Positions 7,837 through 16,187 of a stretch of 64,000 nt of DNA are shown here, one piece after another. Source of the DNA: Bacteriovorax stolpii (GTDB lineage: Bacteria; Bdellovibrionota; Bacteriovoracia; Bacteriovoracales; Bacteriovoracaceae); the NCBI GenBank assembly GCA_945883845.1, contig CAMCYI010000006.1, positions 62,001-126,000 on the forward strand, written 5' to 3'. The notes under the pieces were generated by a model. It saw nothing but the letters and a program-made list of their open reading frames with translations, was not told the DNA's origin and did no database searches. The position numbers and the translations under genes are program-made. How positions within the stretch are numbered: position 1 is the stretch's first letter; each line of letters begins with the position of its first letter.

Positions 7837-9363
7837 ATGCAGATGACATTAAAAGGTGACTATTTTAACGGTCGTTTCTCCCATGAAAATGGAACAGGGC
7901 CAACCTCAAATGCTCAGGAAAAAATTTCTAAAACGTCTCCTGCAGACCTGACCCAGAAGCTTTGGGATTGTCATGTTTTTTACGATCATGTCGATGCCGT
8001 TTTAGAGTCTGCTCAGAGAGGTTTTGAAAGTTGGAGAAAGCTCACTTTCACTGAACGTGCAGGATATCTGAAAAAATATCAAGAGAGAGTTCGCGCGCGC
8101 AAAAATGAAATTGCAACGGCACTCGCACTTGAGGTTGGAAAGCCCTACTGGGAAGCTCTTACAGAAGCAGCGGCCCTTGATTCCAAAGTTACTGTCACAA
8201 TCACAGACTCACTCAAAAGAATTGAAACTGAGACGATAAAAGATGTGATGCCGAAGATTGACGGCCACGTCGTCTATAAACCCCTGGGCCCATGCTTTGT
8301 GATTGGCCCATTTAACTTTCCTTGTCACCTAGCCAATGGACAGATTCTCTCTGCTCTTCTTGGGGGAAACTCTGTCATCTTCAAGCCATCTGAGAAAACA
8401 ATTTATTCGGCACAGCTGATGATGGAATGTTTTCACGAAGCAGGATTCCCCGATGGTGTGATCAACTTCATCAACGGCACCGGCCATACTGCCTCGAAGA
8501 TTACTTCTGACAAACGAATTAAAGGTGTCTTCTTCACTGGCTCCCGTGGTGTAGGAATGCGCATCCTGGATAACACTTATAAAGACCTGAACAAGCTCGT
8601 TGCCCTGGAACTTGGTGGAAAAAATTCCACCATCATTCATCACGACACGAACATCGATCATGCTTTGCCGGAACTTCTCCGCTCATGCTTCCTGACAACT
8701 GGTCAGCGTTGCACGTCAACTTCGATGATTCTTGTTCATCGTAAAATCGAACAACAATTCATTTCCCGCTTCAAGGAAGTCACGCAAAGAATCCGTGTGG
8801 GCCATCCCATTCACTCAAAGCCTGAAGCCTTCATGGGCCCGTTGATCGATGAGCACGCTCAGAAACTGTACTTTGATTTTTGTGCCATAGGGATGAAAGA
8901 AGGCGCCGAAGAAATTCTCGCTCCTCTGAAGCTGGATGTCGGTTACGAGGGATATTATGTTTCTCCTTCGATTCACTACTCAGCAAAGCCAAATCTCCAG
9001 GGGAAATTTATCCAGGAAGAAATTTTCGGGCCGAACAGCTGCTTCATTCCCTACGACACGATTGAAGAAGCAATCTCAATAGCTAATTCTACGGAATACG
9101 GTCTTGCTGCTTCTGTCTTTACACGTGATCCAAAGATTTATGAGCTTTGCCTGAGAGATATAGATGCAGGACTTATTAACCTGAATCGTTCAACAGTCGG
9201 AGCAACTGCCCGACTTCCATTCGGTGGTACAAAAAATTCAGGGAACCATCACCCTGCAGCTGTATCCATGATTGATCACTGTGTGAGCCCCGTCTCTTCA
9301 CTTGAAACTCTGGATGATAGCAGTTCTAGTCTTAGTGATGTTGTTGGCCTCAAGGATTCATGA
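7837..9363 (+). CDS. astD: Aldehyde dehydrogenase, N-succinylglutamate 5-semialdehyde dehydrogenase-like
   Basis: A 508-residue NAD-dependent aldehyde dehydrogenase. Catalytic residues are C292 (TGQRCTS), E258 (LELGGKN) and N160 in GPFNFPCHLANG. The GPFNFP-HL-NG motif and the C-terminal LPFGGTKNSGNHHPAAVSMIDHC strongly resemble AstD, which oxidises succinylglutamate semialdehyde to succinylglutamate. Oxidation of 2-aminoadipate semialdehyde cannot be excluded given the nearby DUF1338 gene. The final about 20 residues are Ser/Asp-rich. Its stop overlaps the ATG of the MFS gene (ATGA). Confidence 0.8.
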   Translation: MQMTLKGDYFNGRFSHENGTGPTSNAQEKISKTSPADLTQKLWDCHVFYDHVDAVLESAQRGFESWRKLTFTERAGYLKKYQERVRARKNEIATALALEVGKPYWEALTEAAALDSKVTVTITDSLKRIETETIKDVMPKIDGHVVYKPLGPCFVIGPFNFPCHLANGQILSALLGGNSVIFKPSEKTIYSAQLMMECFHEAGFPDGVINFINGTGHTASKITSDKRIKGVFFTGSRGVGMRILDNTYKDLNKLVALELGGKNSTIIHHDTNIDHALPELLRSCFLTTGQRCTSTSMILVHRKIEQQFISRFKEVTQRIRVGHPIHSKPEAFMGPLIDEHAQKLYFDFCAIGMKEGAEEILAPLKLDVGYEGYYVSPSIHYSAKPNLQGKFIQEEIFGPNSCFIPYDTIEEAISIANSTEYGLAASVFTRDPKIYELCLRDIDAGLINLNRSTVGATARLPFGGTKNSGNHHPAAVSMIDHCVSPVSSLETLDDSSSSLSDVVGLKDS

Positions 9364-10592
9364 ACCCTACTGAAACGGAAATCAATTTGAAGGAAACGCT
9401 GAAGAAAGAACGTATGTACGTTCTCATTCTTGCGGCCATTCAAGTTGCCCATATTCTCGACTTTGTGATCATGATGCCACTTGGTCCACGTTTCATGCGC
9501 GTTTTTTCCATCTCACCAGTTGAATTTTCAACTCTTGTTTCGGCTTATACCTTCAGTGCCGGGATCGTTGGGTTCACTGCAGCCCTTTATGCAGATCACT
9601 TCGACCGTAAAAAGTTTCTTCTGTTTAACTTCGCCGGATTTATCATTGGAACTTTTCTTTGTGCGATCTCGACGAATTTCACCTACCTTCTCATTGCCCG
9701 CGTCATCGCTGGTGCATTTGGTGGGATTGTAAACGCTGCCGTATTATCTCTTGTAGCTGACCTCATTCCATTCAGCCGTCGCGGAAATGCGATGGGTGTA
9801 GTGATGTCATCGTTCAGCATTGCCAGTATAGCCGGGATCCCACTCGGGCTTTACGTGGCCAACACATTTGACTGGCACTGGACGTTCCACCTGATCTGGC
9901 TTCTAGGTGCTATCTTCTGGATCATGTCCCTAGTTATTCTTCCAAAAGCGAACACGCCTCCACAGAAGAGATCACTTAAGGACAATCTCAAAAACTTTAA
10001 AAAAATTCTGACTCAAACGGATTATCTCCTGGCCTTCAGCTTCACGAGCATGCTCGCGTTCGGAGTCTTTACCGTGATTCCGTTTATCTCAGCTTATATG
10101 GTCAGGAATGTAGGCCTCACAGAATTACAACTTCCCTACATTTATCTTTTTGGCGGGATTTGTACGATCGTAATGGCCAGAGTGATTGGAAAGCTCTCTG
10201 ACAAACTCGGAAGTTTTACAATGTTTGCGACGGTTGCAGGGATTTCCATCATCCCTATTTTCCTGCTCACCAACCTTCCGCAAGTTTCCCTCGTCTATGC
10301 TTTGATAGTGACTTCATTGTTCACGATGTTCGGTTCCACCAGGTTTATCCCCGCAATGACCCTGGTCAGTGCAGTCGTGAAGCCTCAGGACAGAGGAACA
10401 TTCATGAGTCTCGAGAACGCAGCCCGACAACTGAGCTCTGGATTTGCCTCACAAATAGCGGGCCTGATTATTGGTGCCGGTGCAGCCGGTGAACTCACAA
10501 ACTACAATGTGGTTGGATACATTTGTATTCTCGGAACTATCTTCGCGATCCTGATCGCTCGTGTTCTCAAGAATAAATTCAACCTGCGCTGA
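9360..10592 (+). CDS. MFS transporter (DHA1-type)
   Basis: A 410-residue protein with 12 predicted membrane helices and the MFS motif A in the 2-3 loop (YADHFDRKKFLLFN). The helix-5 region SSFSIASIAGIPLGLYV resembles the drug:H+ antiporter motif C (G-x8-G-x3-GP-x2-GG) in position. It is co-translated with the aldehyde dehydrogenase and followed 2 bp later by a RarD-type permease. The substrate is unknown; export of an amino acid or drug is typical of the family. Confidence 0.8.
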   Translation: MNPTETEINLKETLKKERMYVLILAAIQVAHILDFVIMMPLGPRFMRVFSISPVEFSTLVSAYTFSAGIVGFTAALYADHFDRKKFLLFNFAGFIIGTFLCAISTNFTYLLIARVIAGAFGGIVNAAVLSLVADLIPFSRRGNAMGVVMSSFSIASIAGIPLGLYVANTFDWHWTFHLIWLLGAIFWIMSLVILPKANTPPQKRSLKDNLKNFKKILTQTDYLLAFSFTSMLAFGVFTVIPFISAYMVRNVGLTELQLPYIYLFGGICTIVMARVIGKLSDKLGSFTMFATVAGISIIPIFLLTNLPQVSLVYALIVTSLFTMFGSTRFIPAMTLVSAVVKPQDRGTFMSLENAARQLSSGFASQIAGLIIGAGAAGELTNYNVVGYICILGTIFAILIARVLKNKFNLR

Positions 10593-10594
10593 CC

Positions 10595-11500
10595 ATGAAC
10601 ATTTCTCAAGCACATCTTGCGGCTATCCTCGCGTTCTCGCTCTGGGGCCTTTTTCCAATCTACTGGAAGATGTTTCAGGAAGTGAACTCTTGGGACCTTT
10701 TCGCCCATCGCCTCATGTTTTCTTTTATTACTCTATTCCTAATCGCATTCTTTCGAAAAAATCTCAGGTCCATGAGAAAAATCTGGGACGATCCCAAGAG
10801 CCGGATCATGCTGGTGATTTCTGGCATTCTGATTTCGACCAACTGGCTTCTCTATATTTATGCTGTGAACTCAGGCCAGATTCTTGAAGCGAGCATGGGA
10901 TATTTCCTGAACCCATTAATCAATGTCTTTATGGGATGGCTGATTCTTAAAGAGAAGATCAGAAAGGGTCAGTGGCCTGCGATCATACTCGCCCTCGTGG
11001 CCATCATCCTCATCGCCGTAGGAAATTTTACTCATTTTCCGTGGCTCGCACTTACTCTTTCGATTACCTTTGCCCTCTATGGATTGATCCGAAAAATGGC
11101 GAATGTGCATGCTCTTGAAGGGCTGACGTTTGAAACTTTTTTGTTGATCATTCCTCTGATGGTGATTTGGTGTTACCAGCCGACAACACCACTGACAATT
11201 CTAGGTGTCGTTCCTGGATGGAAGCTGTGGCTACTGAGTCTTTCCGGTCTTGTGACATGTATTCCGCTCATCCTCTTTGCTTATAGTGCAAAGAGATTAC
11301 CGCTCCAGACTCTTGGTTTTATCCAATATCTGTCTCCAAGCCTGAAGTTTATTTGCGGATGGTTGATTTTTCACGAAACACTGACACAGCAGAGGTTGAT
11401 TTCGTTTTCACTGATCTGGATTGCACTTCTTTGGTATACGATCGAATCGTTCATGAACGCCAGAACGAACAGGTCGAGACCTCAGGTGCTTAGTGAATAG
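10595..11500 (+). CDS. RarD/EamA-family permease
   Basis: A 301-residue inner-membrane protein with ten predicted helices in two EamA repeats. It matches the RarD group: FSLWGLFPIYWK at the N-terminus, ISTNWLLYIYAVNSGQILEASMGYF in helices 3-4, and LQTLGFIQYLSPSLKF in the second repeat. RarD proteins are drug/metabolite transporters of unknown substrate. It forms the end of the astD-MFS-rarD unit and overlaps the oxyR 3' end by 11 bp on the opposite strand. Confidence 0.85.
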   Translation: MNISQAHLAAILAFSLWGLFPIYWKMFQEVNSWDLFAHRLMFSFITLFLIAFFRKNLRSMRKIWDDPKSRIMLVISGILISTNWLLYIYAVNSGQILEASMGYFLNPLINVFMGWLILKEKIRKGQWPAIILALVAIILIAVGNFTHFPWLALTLSITFALYGLIRKMANVHALEGLTFETFLLIIPLMVIWCYQPTTPLTILGVVPGWKLWLLSLSGLVTCIPLILFAYSAKRLPLQTLGFIQYLSPSLKFICGWLIFHETLTQQRLISFSLIWIALLWYTIESFMNARTNRSRPQVLSE

Positions 11501-12422
11501 GAATAATATCACTCTTTGAGGATTTCTTTTTCAAAGCAGGTGGAAGTGATTTATCAATCGCCAATTTCAAAGCCGTTTCAATTGAGCTCTTCAGGGAATG
11601 AGGGCCGGTCACAAAACTGATCTCTCTAACCGGAAACTGCTTGAGCATGCGGATTGATTTCTGATCAATAGCACTGAGATTATGAGAAGAGAGATACGGA
11701 AGAACAGTGAATCCCTGTGAAGATTTCACCATGTTCACAAGTGTTTCAAGGCTGCCCGCCTCAAAATATAAATGCTGTCCAGACAACGCCCTATTCTGGC
11801 AAAGCTGAAGAACCTGTGAACGCAGACAATGACCTTCTTTTAAAAGCCAGGCTTCGCTTAGATCAAGATCTTTTTCATCGAGAATTTTCTTTTTAAGCAA
11901 AGGATGATTAGGAGAGAGAAAAACTTCAAAAGGCTCAAGAAAGAGAACATCTTCTTTCAGCTCTTTAATTTCCAGTGGAGTAGCAAGAAGGCCCCCGTCT
12001 ATTTTCCCATCTTTGAGATGTTTGATAATTTCTTCTGTCTGATACTCATAAATTTTCAAATCTACTTCAGGATAATCTTTAACAAATTTCTGGACGAACA
12101 TTGGAAGAAGATAGGGAGCAAGAGTCGGTATCACTCCAAGAATATACTCTCCGCCCACGTCCCCTCTCAGAGATTTGGAAAGTTGTTCAAGTGCCTGGGC
12201 ACCGTGCATGACTTTGCGGGCGTGTTCCAAAACTTGTTTACCAAGTGGCGTAGGCTCTACAGGAGTTTTATTACGGTCAAAAACAGTAATCTGAAGATAA
12301 TCTTCAAGTTTATGAATCTGCATGCTGAGTGTTGGCTGCGTAACAAAACACTCACGTGCGGCCTGAGCAAAGTTACGGCAACGATCAACGGCAATGATGT
12401 AGTTTAATTGTGTTAGGGTCAT
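11490..12422 (-). CDS. oxyR: LysR-family peroxide sensor
   Basis: A 310-residue LysR regulator: winged HTH in 1-60 (FAQAARECFVTQPTLSMQIHKLE) and a periplasmic-binding-like sensor domain after residue 90. Both redox cysteines of OxyR are present at the classical positions, C199 in EGHCLRSQ and C208 in LQLCQNR, so peroxide-driven disulfide switching is likely. The motif SLETLVNMVKSSQGFTVLP also matches OxyR. It is divergent from an ABC ATPase gene; the 89-bp shared region holds a TCCCCTAGGGGA palindrome. Confidence 0.92.
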   Translation of the reverse strand: MTLTQLNYIIAVDRCRNFAQAARECFVTQPTLSMQIHKLEDYLQITVFDRNKTPVEPTPLGKQVLEHARKVMHGAQALEQLSKSLRGDVGGEYILGVIPTLAPYLLPMFVQKFVKDYPEVDLKIYEYQTEEIIKHLKDGKIDGGLLATPLEIKELKEDVLFLEPFEVFLSPNHPLLKKKILDEKDLDLSEAWLLKEGHCLRSQVLQLCQNRALSGQHLYFEAGSLETLVNMVKSSQGFTVLPYLSSHNLSAIDQKSIRMLKQFPVREISFVTGPHSLKSSIETALKLAIDKSLPPALKKKSSKSDIIPIH

Positions 12423-12482
12423 AATTTATTGAACCATATTTTGCTTTGAAGGTCGAATCCCAAGAGTTGTTTTTCCTTTGAC

Positions 12483-12494
12483 TCCCCTAGGGGA
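12483..12494. promoter_or_regulatory. 12-bp perfect palindrome between oxyR and ABC ATPase genes
   Basis: TCCCCTAGGGGA lies 18 bp before the ABC ATPase start in the divergent region with oxyR. It could be an operator, but it is not an OxyR consensus site and nothing else supports it. Confidence 0.3.
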
Positions 12495-12511
12495 AATGAT
12501 AGAAGAAAATC

Positions 12512-13477
12512 ATGCTAGAGCTCAAGAATATCAAGATGGTCTTTGACTCCCGCGGCATCGCAGGAATCCACGGCATTGACCTCAGTCTGAAGCCGGGAGA
12601 AGTCATCTCTATCCTCGGGCCAAATGGGTCAGGAAAAACCACACTACTGAGAATCATTCATCGCGAGATTCAGGCAAGCGGAGATCTTAGTCTTGATGGT
12701 CAGACACATTTTTTTAAAATGACTGAGCCTCTTGATGACGTGAGTGTACAGGACTTTCTGATTTCAAAAATCAACGACTTCTCAGACGATGAAAAGAAAA
12801 CTCAACTCGCCAGGGATCTAGCCGACCTTTTTGAATTCACTTCTCAATTCAGACATAAAATTCATCAGCTTTCTGCCGGTCAAAGACAAAAAATTCTCGT
12901 TGCTGCGGAACTCATTCAGAGGCCGAAAATTCTTCTGATGGATGAACCATTTTCACATATGGATCCCATCAGTCGTGATGAAATTCTTCGCTCTCTCTTC
13001 AAGTACATTCGTCGTCATAATATGTCTGTTCTCTGGGTAACTCACGATAGAGAGGAAGCTTTTAAATACAGTGACCGTATCGGCATTATGAATTTTGGAA
13101 AATGGGAACAGATTGGTGTTCCAGCTGACATAATTCGTTTACCCCGTACTCTTTTTGCTGCTCAATTTCTTGGTTACAAAAATTTTCTGAGTGTGAAATA
13201 TGATCAGGGTTGGATAACTCCGTGGGGAATTTTAGATCTTCCTGCAGGTGAAAAATCAGAAGCCATACTTGTGATGCCTGAATCATGGTCAGAGACTTCG
13301 GACGGACCAGAATTTCTAGTCCTTCGAACATATCCTTCCGCTTCGGGAATTTTTTGCGATTTCGAAGGCCTTGATCGGATATTTACGGCCCTCTTCCCAA
13401 TTGATCAGTTACCGGATTTCAAGAAGCCACTTACGCTCACTCCTAACCTGAGACGTTCGTTTCTCATCGCCTGGTAG
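12512..13477 (+). CDS. Orphan ABC transporter ATP-binding protein
   Basis: A 321-residue ABC ATPase: Walker A GPNGSGKTT (near 34-42), signature LSAGQRQK, Walker B ILLMDEPF and H-loop WVTHDREEAF. After about residue 225 it has a TOBE-like C-terminal extension, as in MalK/PotA-type importers. The region where a Q-loop glutamine is expected reads FFKMTEPLDDVSVQDFL, without an obvious glutamine. No permease or binding protein lies beside it, so its partners must be encoded elsewhere. The substrate is unknown. Confidence 0.8.
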   Translation: MLELKNIKMVFDSRGIAGIHGIDLSLKPGEVISILGPNGSGKTTLLRIIHREIQASGDLSLDGQTHFFKMTEPLDDVSVQDFLISKINDFSDDEKKTQLARDLADLFEFTSQFRHKIHQLSAGQRQKILVAAELIQRPKILLMDEPFSHMDPISRDEILRSLFKYIRRHNMSVLWVTHDREEAFKYSDRIGIMNFGKWEQIGVPADIIRLPRTLFAAQFLGYKNFLSVKYDQGWITPWGILDLPAGEKSEAILVMPESWSETSDGPEFLVLRTYPSASGIFCDFEGLDRIFTALFPIDQLPDFKKPLTLTPNLRRSFLIAW

Positions 13478-13503
13478 TCCAGAGTTGTCAGCAATTTCAG
13501 TCA

Positions 13504-13521
13504 GTTGAACATGTGTTCAAC
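13504..13521. promoter_or_regulatory. Inverted repeat upstream of lipA
   Basis: Two 8-bp arms, GTTGAACA and TGTTCAAC, separated by TG, form an 18-bp operator-like inverted repeat 50 bp before the lipA start. It lies 27 bp after the ABC ATPase stop. It could bind a dimeric regulator; no regulator is identified. Confidence 0.4.
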
Positions 13522-13571
13522 GGTGCAGCTTCTTAAAGGCCAAACCTTTTCAATTATGATAAAAGCATTCT

Positions 13572-14471
13572 ATGGCCGTGACTTATTTTGACAAAGAAAA
13601 ATACCAGCGTAAGCCGGAGTGGCTGAAGGTCAATCTCCCTCAGGGTGATGACTTCAAGGACATTCGGAATAACCTTCGTGAGAAGGGTCTTTCCACCGTT
13701 TGTGAAGAGGCCAAGTGTCCGAATATTTCTGAGTGCTGGAGTGCCCGGACAGCAACGGTAATGATCCTAGGTGATACCTGCACACGCGCCTGCAAATTCT
13801 GTAACGTGAAAACCGGAAATCCCAAAGGATTTGTGAATCATCTCGAAGTTGAGAACACCTCGAAGATGGTTGAACTCATGAACCTTCGTTATGTTGTGAT
13901 CACAAGTGTTGACCGCGATGATCTTCCTGATCACGGTGCAGGCCATTTCGCAGCCGTCATCGACAGGGTCCATCTTGATCATCCGGAAACGAAAGTTGAA
14001 GTTCTTATTCCGGATTTTGCCGGCGATGAAACTCGCATGCACCATCTCGCAAAGTCTGCACCTTTTGTGATTGCCCAAAATATTGAAACGGTTCGTCGTC
14101 TTACTCATCCGGTTCGGGATATACGGGCCGGCTATGAAAAGACGCTCGATTGTTTAAAGTTTTATAAAACTCATTACCCGCAAATCCAGACAAAAACATC
14201 AGTGATGGTGGGTCTCGGTGAAACATGGAACGAGCTTCAAGAAACTCTTGTAGACGTTCGTGCTGCAGGTGTCGACATCATAACATTCGGGCAATATCTT
14301 CAACCCAGCAAGCGTCATCTGAACGTAGAAAAATTTTATACTCCTGCCGAATTTGATGAACTCAAGCGCATGGCCCTCAAAATGGGCTTTAAGTTTGTTG
14401 CCAGCGGTCCTCTCGTTCGCAGTTCTTATAAAGCGGCTGACTTCCTGGATTACGTAGAACAAAAGGTCTGA
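13572..14471 (+). CDS. lipA: Lipoyl synthase
   Basis: A 299-residue radical SAM enzyme that inserts two sulfurs into octanoyl groups on lipoyl domains. Both iron-sulfur sites are present: auxiliary cluster cysteines C44, C49 and C55 (CEEAKCPNISEC) and the radical SAM CxxxCxxC at C70, C74 and C77 (CTRACKFC). The C-terminal RSSYKA serine motif is also visible. It forms an operon with lipB (2-bp gap) and aroC. It serves the 2-oxoacid dehydrogenases, one of which begins at the left edge of this window. Confidence 0.97.
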   Translation: MAVTYFDKEKYQRKPEWLKVNLPQGDDFKDIRNNLREKGLSTVCEEAKCPNISECWSARTATVMILGDTCTRACKFCNVKTGNPKGFVNHLEVENTSKMVELMNLRYVVITSVDRDDLPDHGAGHFAAVIDRVHLDHPETKVEVLIPDFAGDETRMHHLAKSAPFVIAQNIETVRRLTHPVRDIRAGYEKTLDCLKFYKTHYPQIQTKTSVMVGLGETWNELQETLVDVRAAGVDIITFGQYLQPSKRHLNVEKFYTPAEFDELKRMALKMGFKFVASGPLVRSSYKAADFLDYVEQKV

Positions 14472-14473
14472 CC

Positions 14474-15199
14474 ATGTTCACGGCATCCGACCTACTTCCA
14501 TTCAATCTTTCCCCGGAGGATGTTTTTGAACAAGGCGATCTCGTCTGGGTAAAAAAATGGAACTGGGATTATGAAAAGGCCCATTCCTTCCAGCGATTTT
14601 GTCTTAAAAAACTCGATAGTAGCCCTCGAAAGAAAGTTTTGATCGTGTGCAATCATCCAAGGGTTTTTACTAATGGCCGGGGTCTTCAAAAGCCTCGCAA
14701 AGGCCAGGTGTTAGACCTTGTAGAATTTAATCCTGCTCTCTCCAGAGAACTTCCCTATCCTCTATTCCAAATCGAGCGCGGTGGTGGATTAACTTTTCAT
14801 CACCCAGGACAATTTATCTTTTATCCGATTCTCAAACTAAGTCCCCTAAAACTTTCCCTGGGTCAGATGATTGATGAAATCTTCTCAGTTACGAAAACCA
14901 TTCTCATTGACTGGGGAGTTACTGATCTTTCGACAGAGAACGTTTTGATGGGTATCTGGAAGGGAAATCAAAAACTCGCATCGATGGGCATTGCCATAGA
15001 AAAGCTCACAACGTTTCATGGGATGGCACTGAATATTTTTGAAGATAGGCCCATGATGGATGCTTTGAAAAAACTCAATCCTTGCGGCCTGTCTGCTACA
15101 ACATATACATCAGTTGATCAGGTTTTGCCTGATAAGACACTGTCTCTGGAAGCTTTCACCGATGCTTTCATTCAAAGGATAAATCATGCCTGGAAATAG
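14474..15199 (+). CDS. lipB: Octanoyl-ACP:protein N-octanoyltransferase
   Basis: A 241-residue LipB. It moves octanoate from acyl carrier protein to lipoyl domains, making the substrate for LipA. The family motifs RGGGLTFHHPGQ (102-113), K168 in KLASMGIAI and the catalytic C204 in PCGLSATTYTS are all present. The N-terminus is about 20 residues longer than usual. The 3' end overlaps aroC by 14 bp. Confidence 0.95.
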   Translation: MFTASDLLPFNLSPEDVFEQGDLVWVKKWNWDYEKAHSFQRFCLKKLDSSPRKKVLIVCNHPRVFTNGRGLQKPRKGQVLDLVEFNPALSRELPYPLFQIERGGGLTFHHPGQFIFYPILKLSPLKLSLGQMIDEIFSVTKTILIDWGVTDLSTENVLMGIWKGNQKLASMGIAIEKLTTFHGMALNIFEDRPMMDALKKLNPCGLSATTYTSVDQVLPDKTLSLEAFTDAFIQRINHAWK

Positions 15200-16187
15200 C
15201 TTCGGTCATATGTTCCGTTGTACAACTTTCGGAGAATCTCACGGAGAAGCTCTCGGTGTCGTCATAGATGGAATGCCTGGTGGCCTCACAGTTGATATGG
15301 AAGCATTAAAATCCGAACTTAGGCGCAGGGCCCCTGGTCAGCACGCTGTGCATACCGGACGTAAAGAAGAAGATTTGCCTGAAATCGTATCCGGCGTTTT
15401 TGAAAATAAAACTCTGGGCACTCCGATAACCGTACTTGTACGTAACACAAATCAACGTAGTCAGGACTATGATCAACTGAAAGACTCTTATCGTCCCGGT
15501 CATGCTGATAAAACGACCTTGGATAAGTTTGGTATCCGCGATCATCGAGGCGGTGGAAGAGCTTCCGGTCGTGAAACAGTTTCCCGCGTGATTGCAGGTT
15601 ACTTTGCCGGTCTCATTCTTCCTGAGACAAGCTTCTACGCTTACATTGAACAGGTTGGTAACTTCAAACTTTCGAATGCTCCCGCTGATCACTCTTTTGA
15701 CCGCGGTGAGATTAATATTCCTGATAAAAAGATGAGTGACGAGGTCGTCACCTTTCTCAAAAGATGCAAAGATACCGGTGAATCTGCTGGTGGCACCGTG
15801 ACTCTTTCAATTAAGGCAGCACCTGCTTCACTCGGGGAGCCAGTGTTTGATAAACTGAAAGCAGACTTTGCCAAGGCCATGATCTCTCTCCCTGCTTGTG
15901 TAGGATTCTCCATCGGTGAAGGGTGGAATTTTGCTCACAAACCTGGTTCAGAGATTTCGAAAGATAGAAAAAATTTCGGTGGTATGGAAGGCGGCATTTC
16001 TAACGGTGACGACATTCTCTTGAAGATGGTTTTCAAGGCACCTTCAACGGTCGGTGAGAAAGCATTAAATGGTAGACACGATCCTTGCATTCTTCCACGG
16101 GTTGTACCTGTGGTAGAGGCCATGGCAAAAATTGTTATGGCCGATCACTATCTTCGACAGGCTGCTTACTCGACTTTTCTTCCTTAA
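15186..16187 (+). CDS. aroC: Chorismate synthase
   Basis: A 333-residue chorismate synthase, which converts EPSP to chorismate with reduced FMN as the last step of the shikimate pathway. Signatures are FGESHGEALG near residue 14, RAPGQ near 50, GRASGRETVSRVIAGYFAG in the 120s and GKxDPCILPR-like GRHDPCILPR near the end. It is somewhat shorter than the usual 350-390. The start lies within the lipB 3' end. Its last 53 bp overlap the end of the convergent LtaS-like gene, an unusually deep tail-to-tail overlap. Confidence 0.93.
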   Translation: MPGNSFGHMFRCTTFGESHGEALGVVIDGMPGGLTVDMEALKSELRRRAPGQHAVHTGRKEEDLPEIVSGVFENKTLGTPITVLVRNTNQRSQDYDQLKDSYRPGHADKTTLDKFGIRDHRGGGRASGRETVSRVIAGYFAGLILPETSFYAYIEQVGNFKLSNAPADHSFDRGEINIPDKKMSDEVVTFLKRCKDTGESAGGTVTLSIKAAPASLGEPVFDKLKADFAKAMISLPACVGFSIGEGWNFAHKPGSEISKDRKNFGGMEGGISNGDDILLKMVFKAPSTVGEKALNGRHDPCILPRVVPVVEAMAKIVMADHYLRQAAYSTFLP

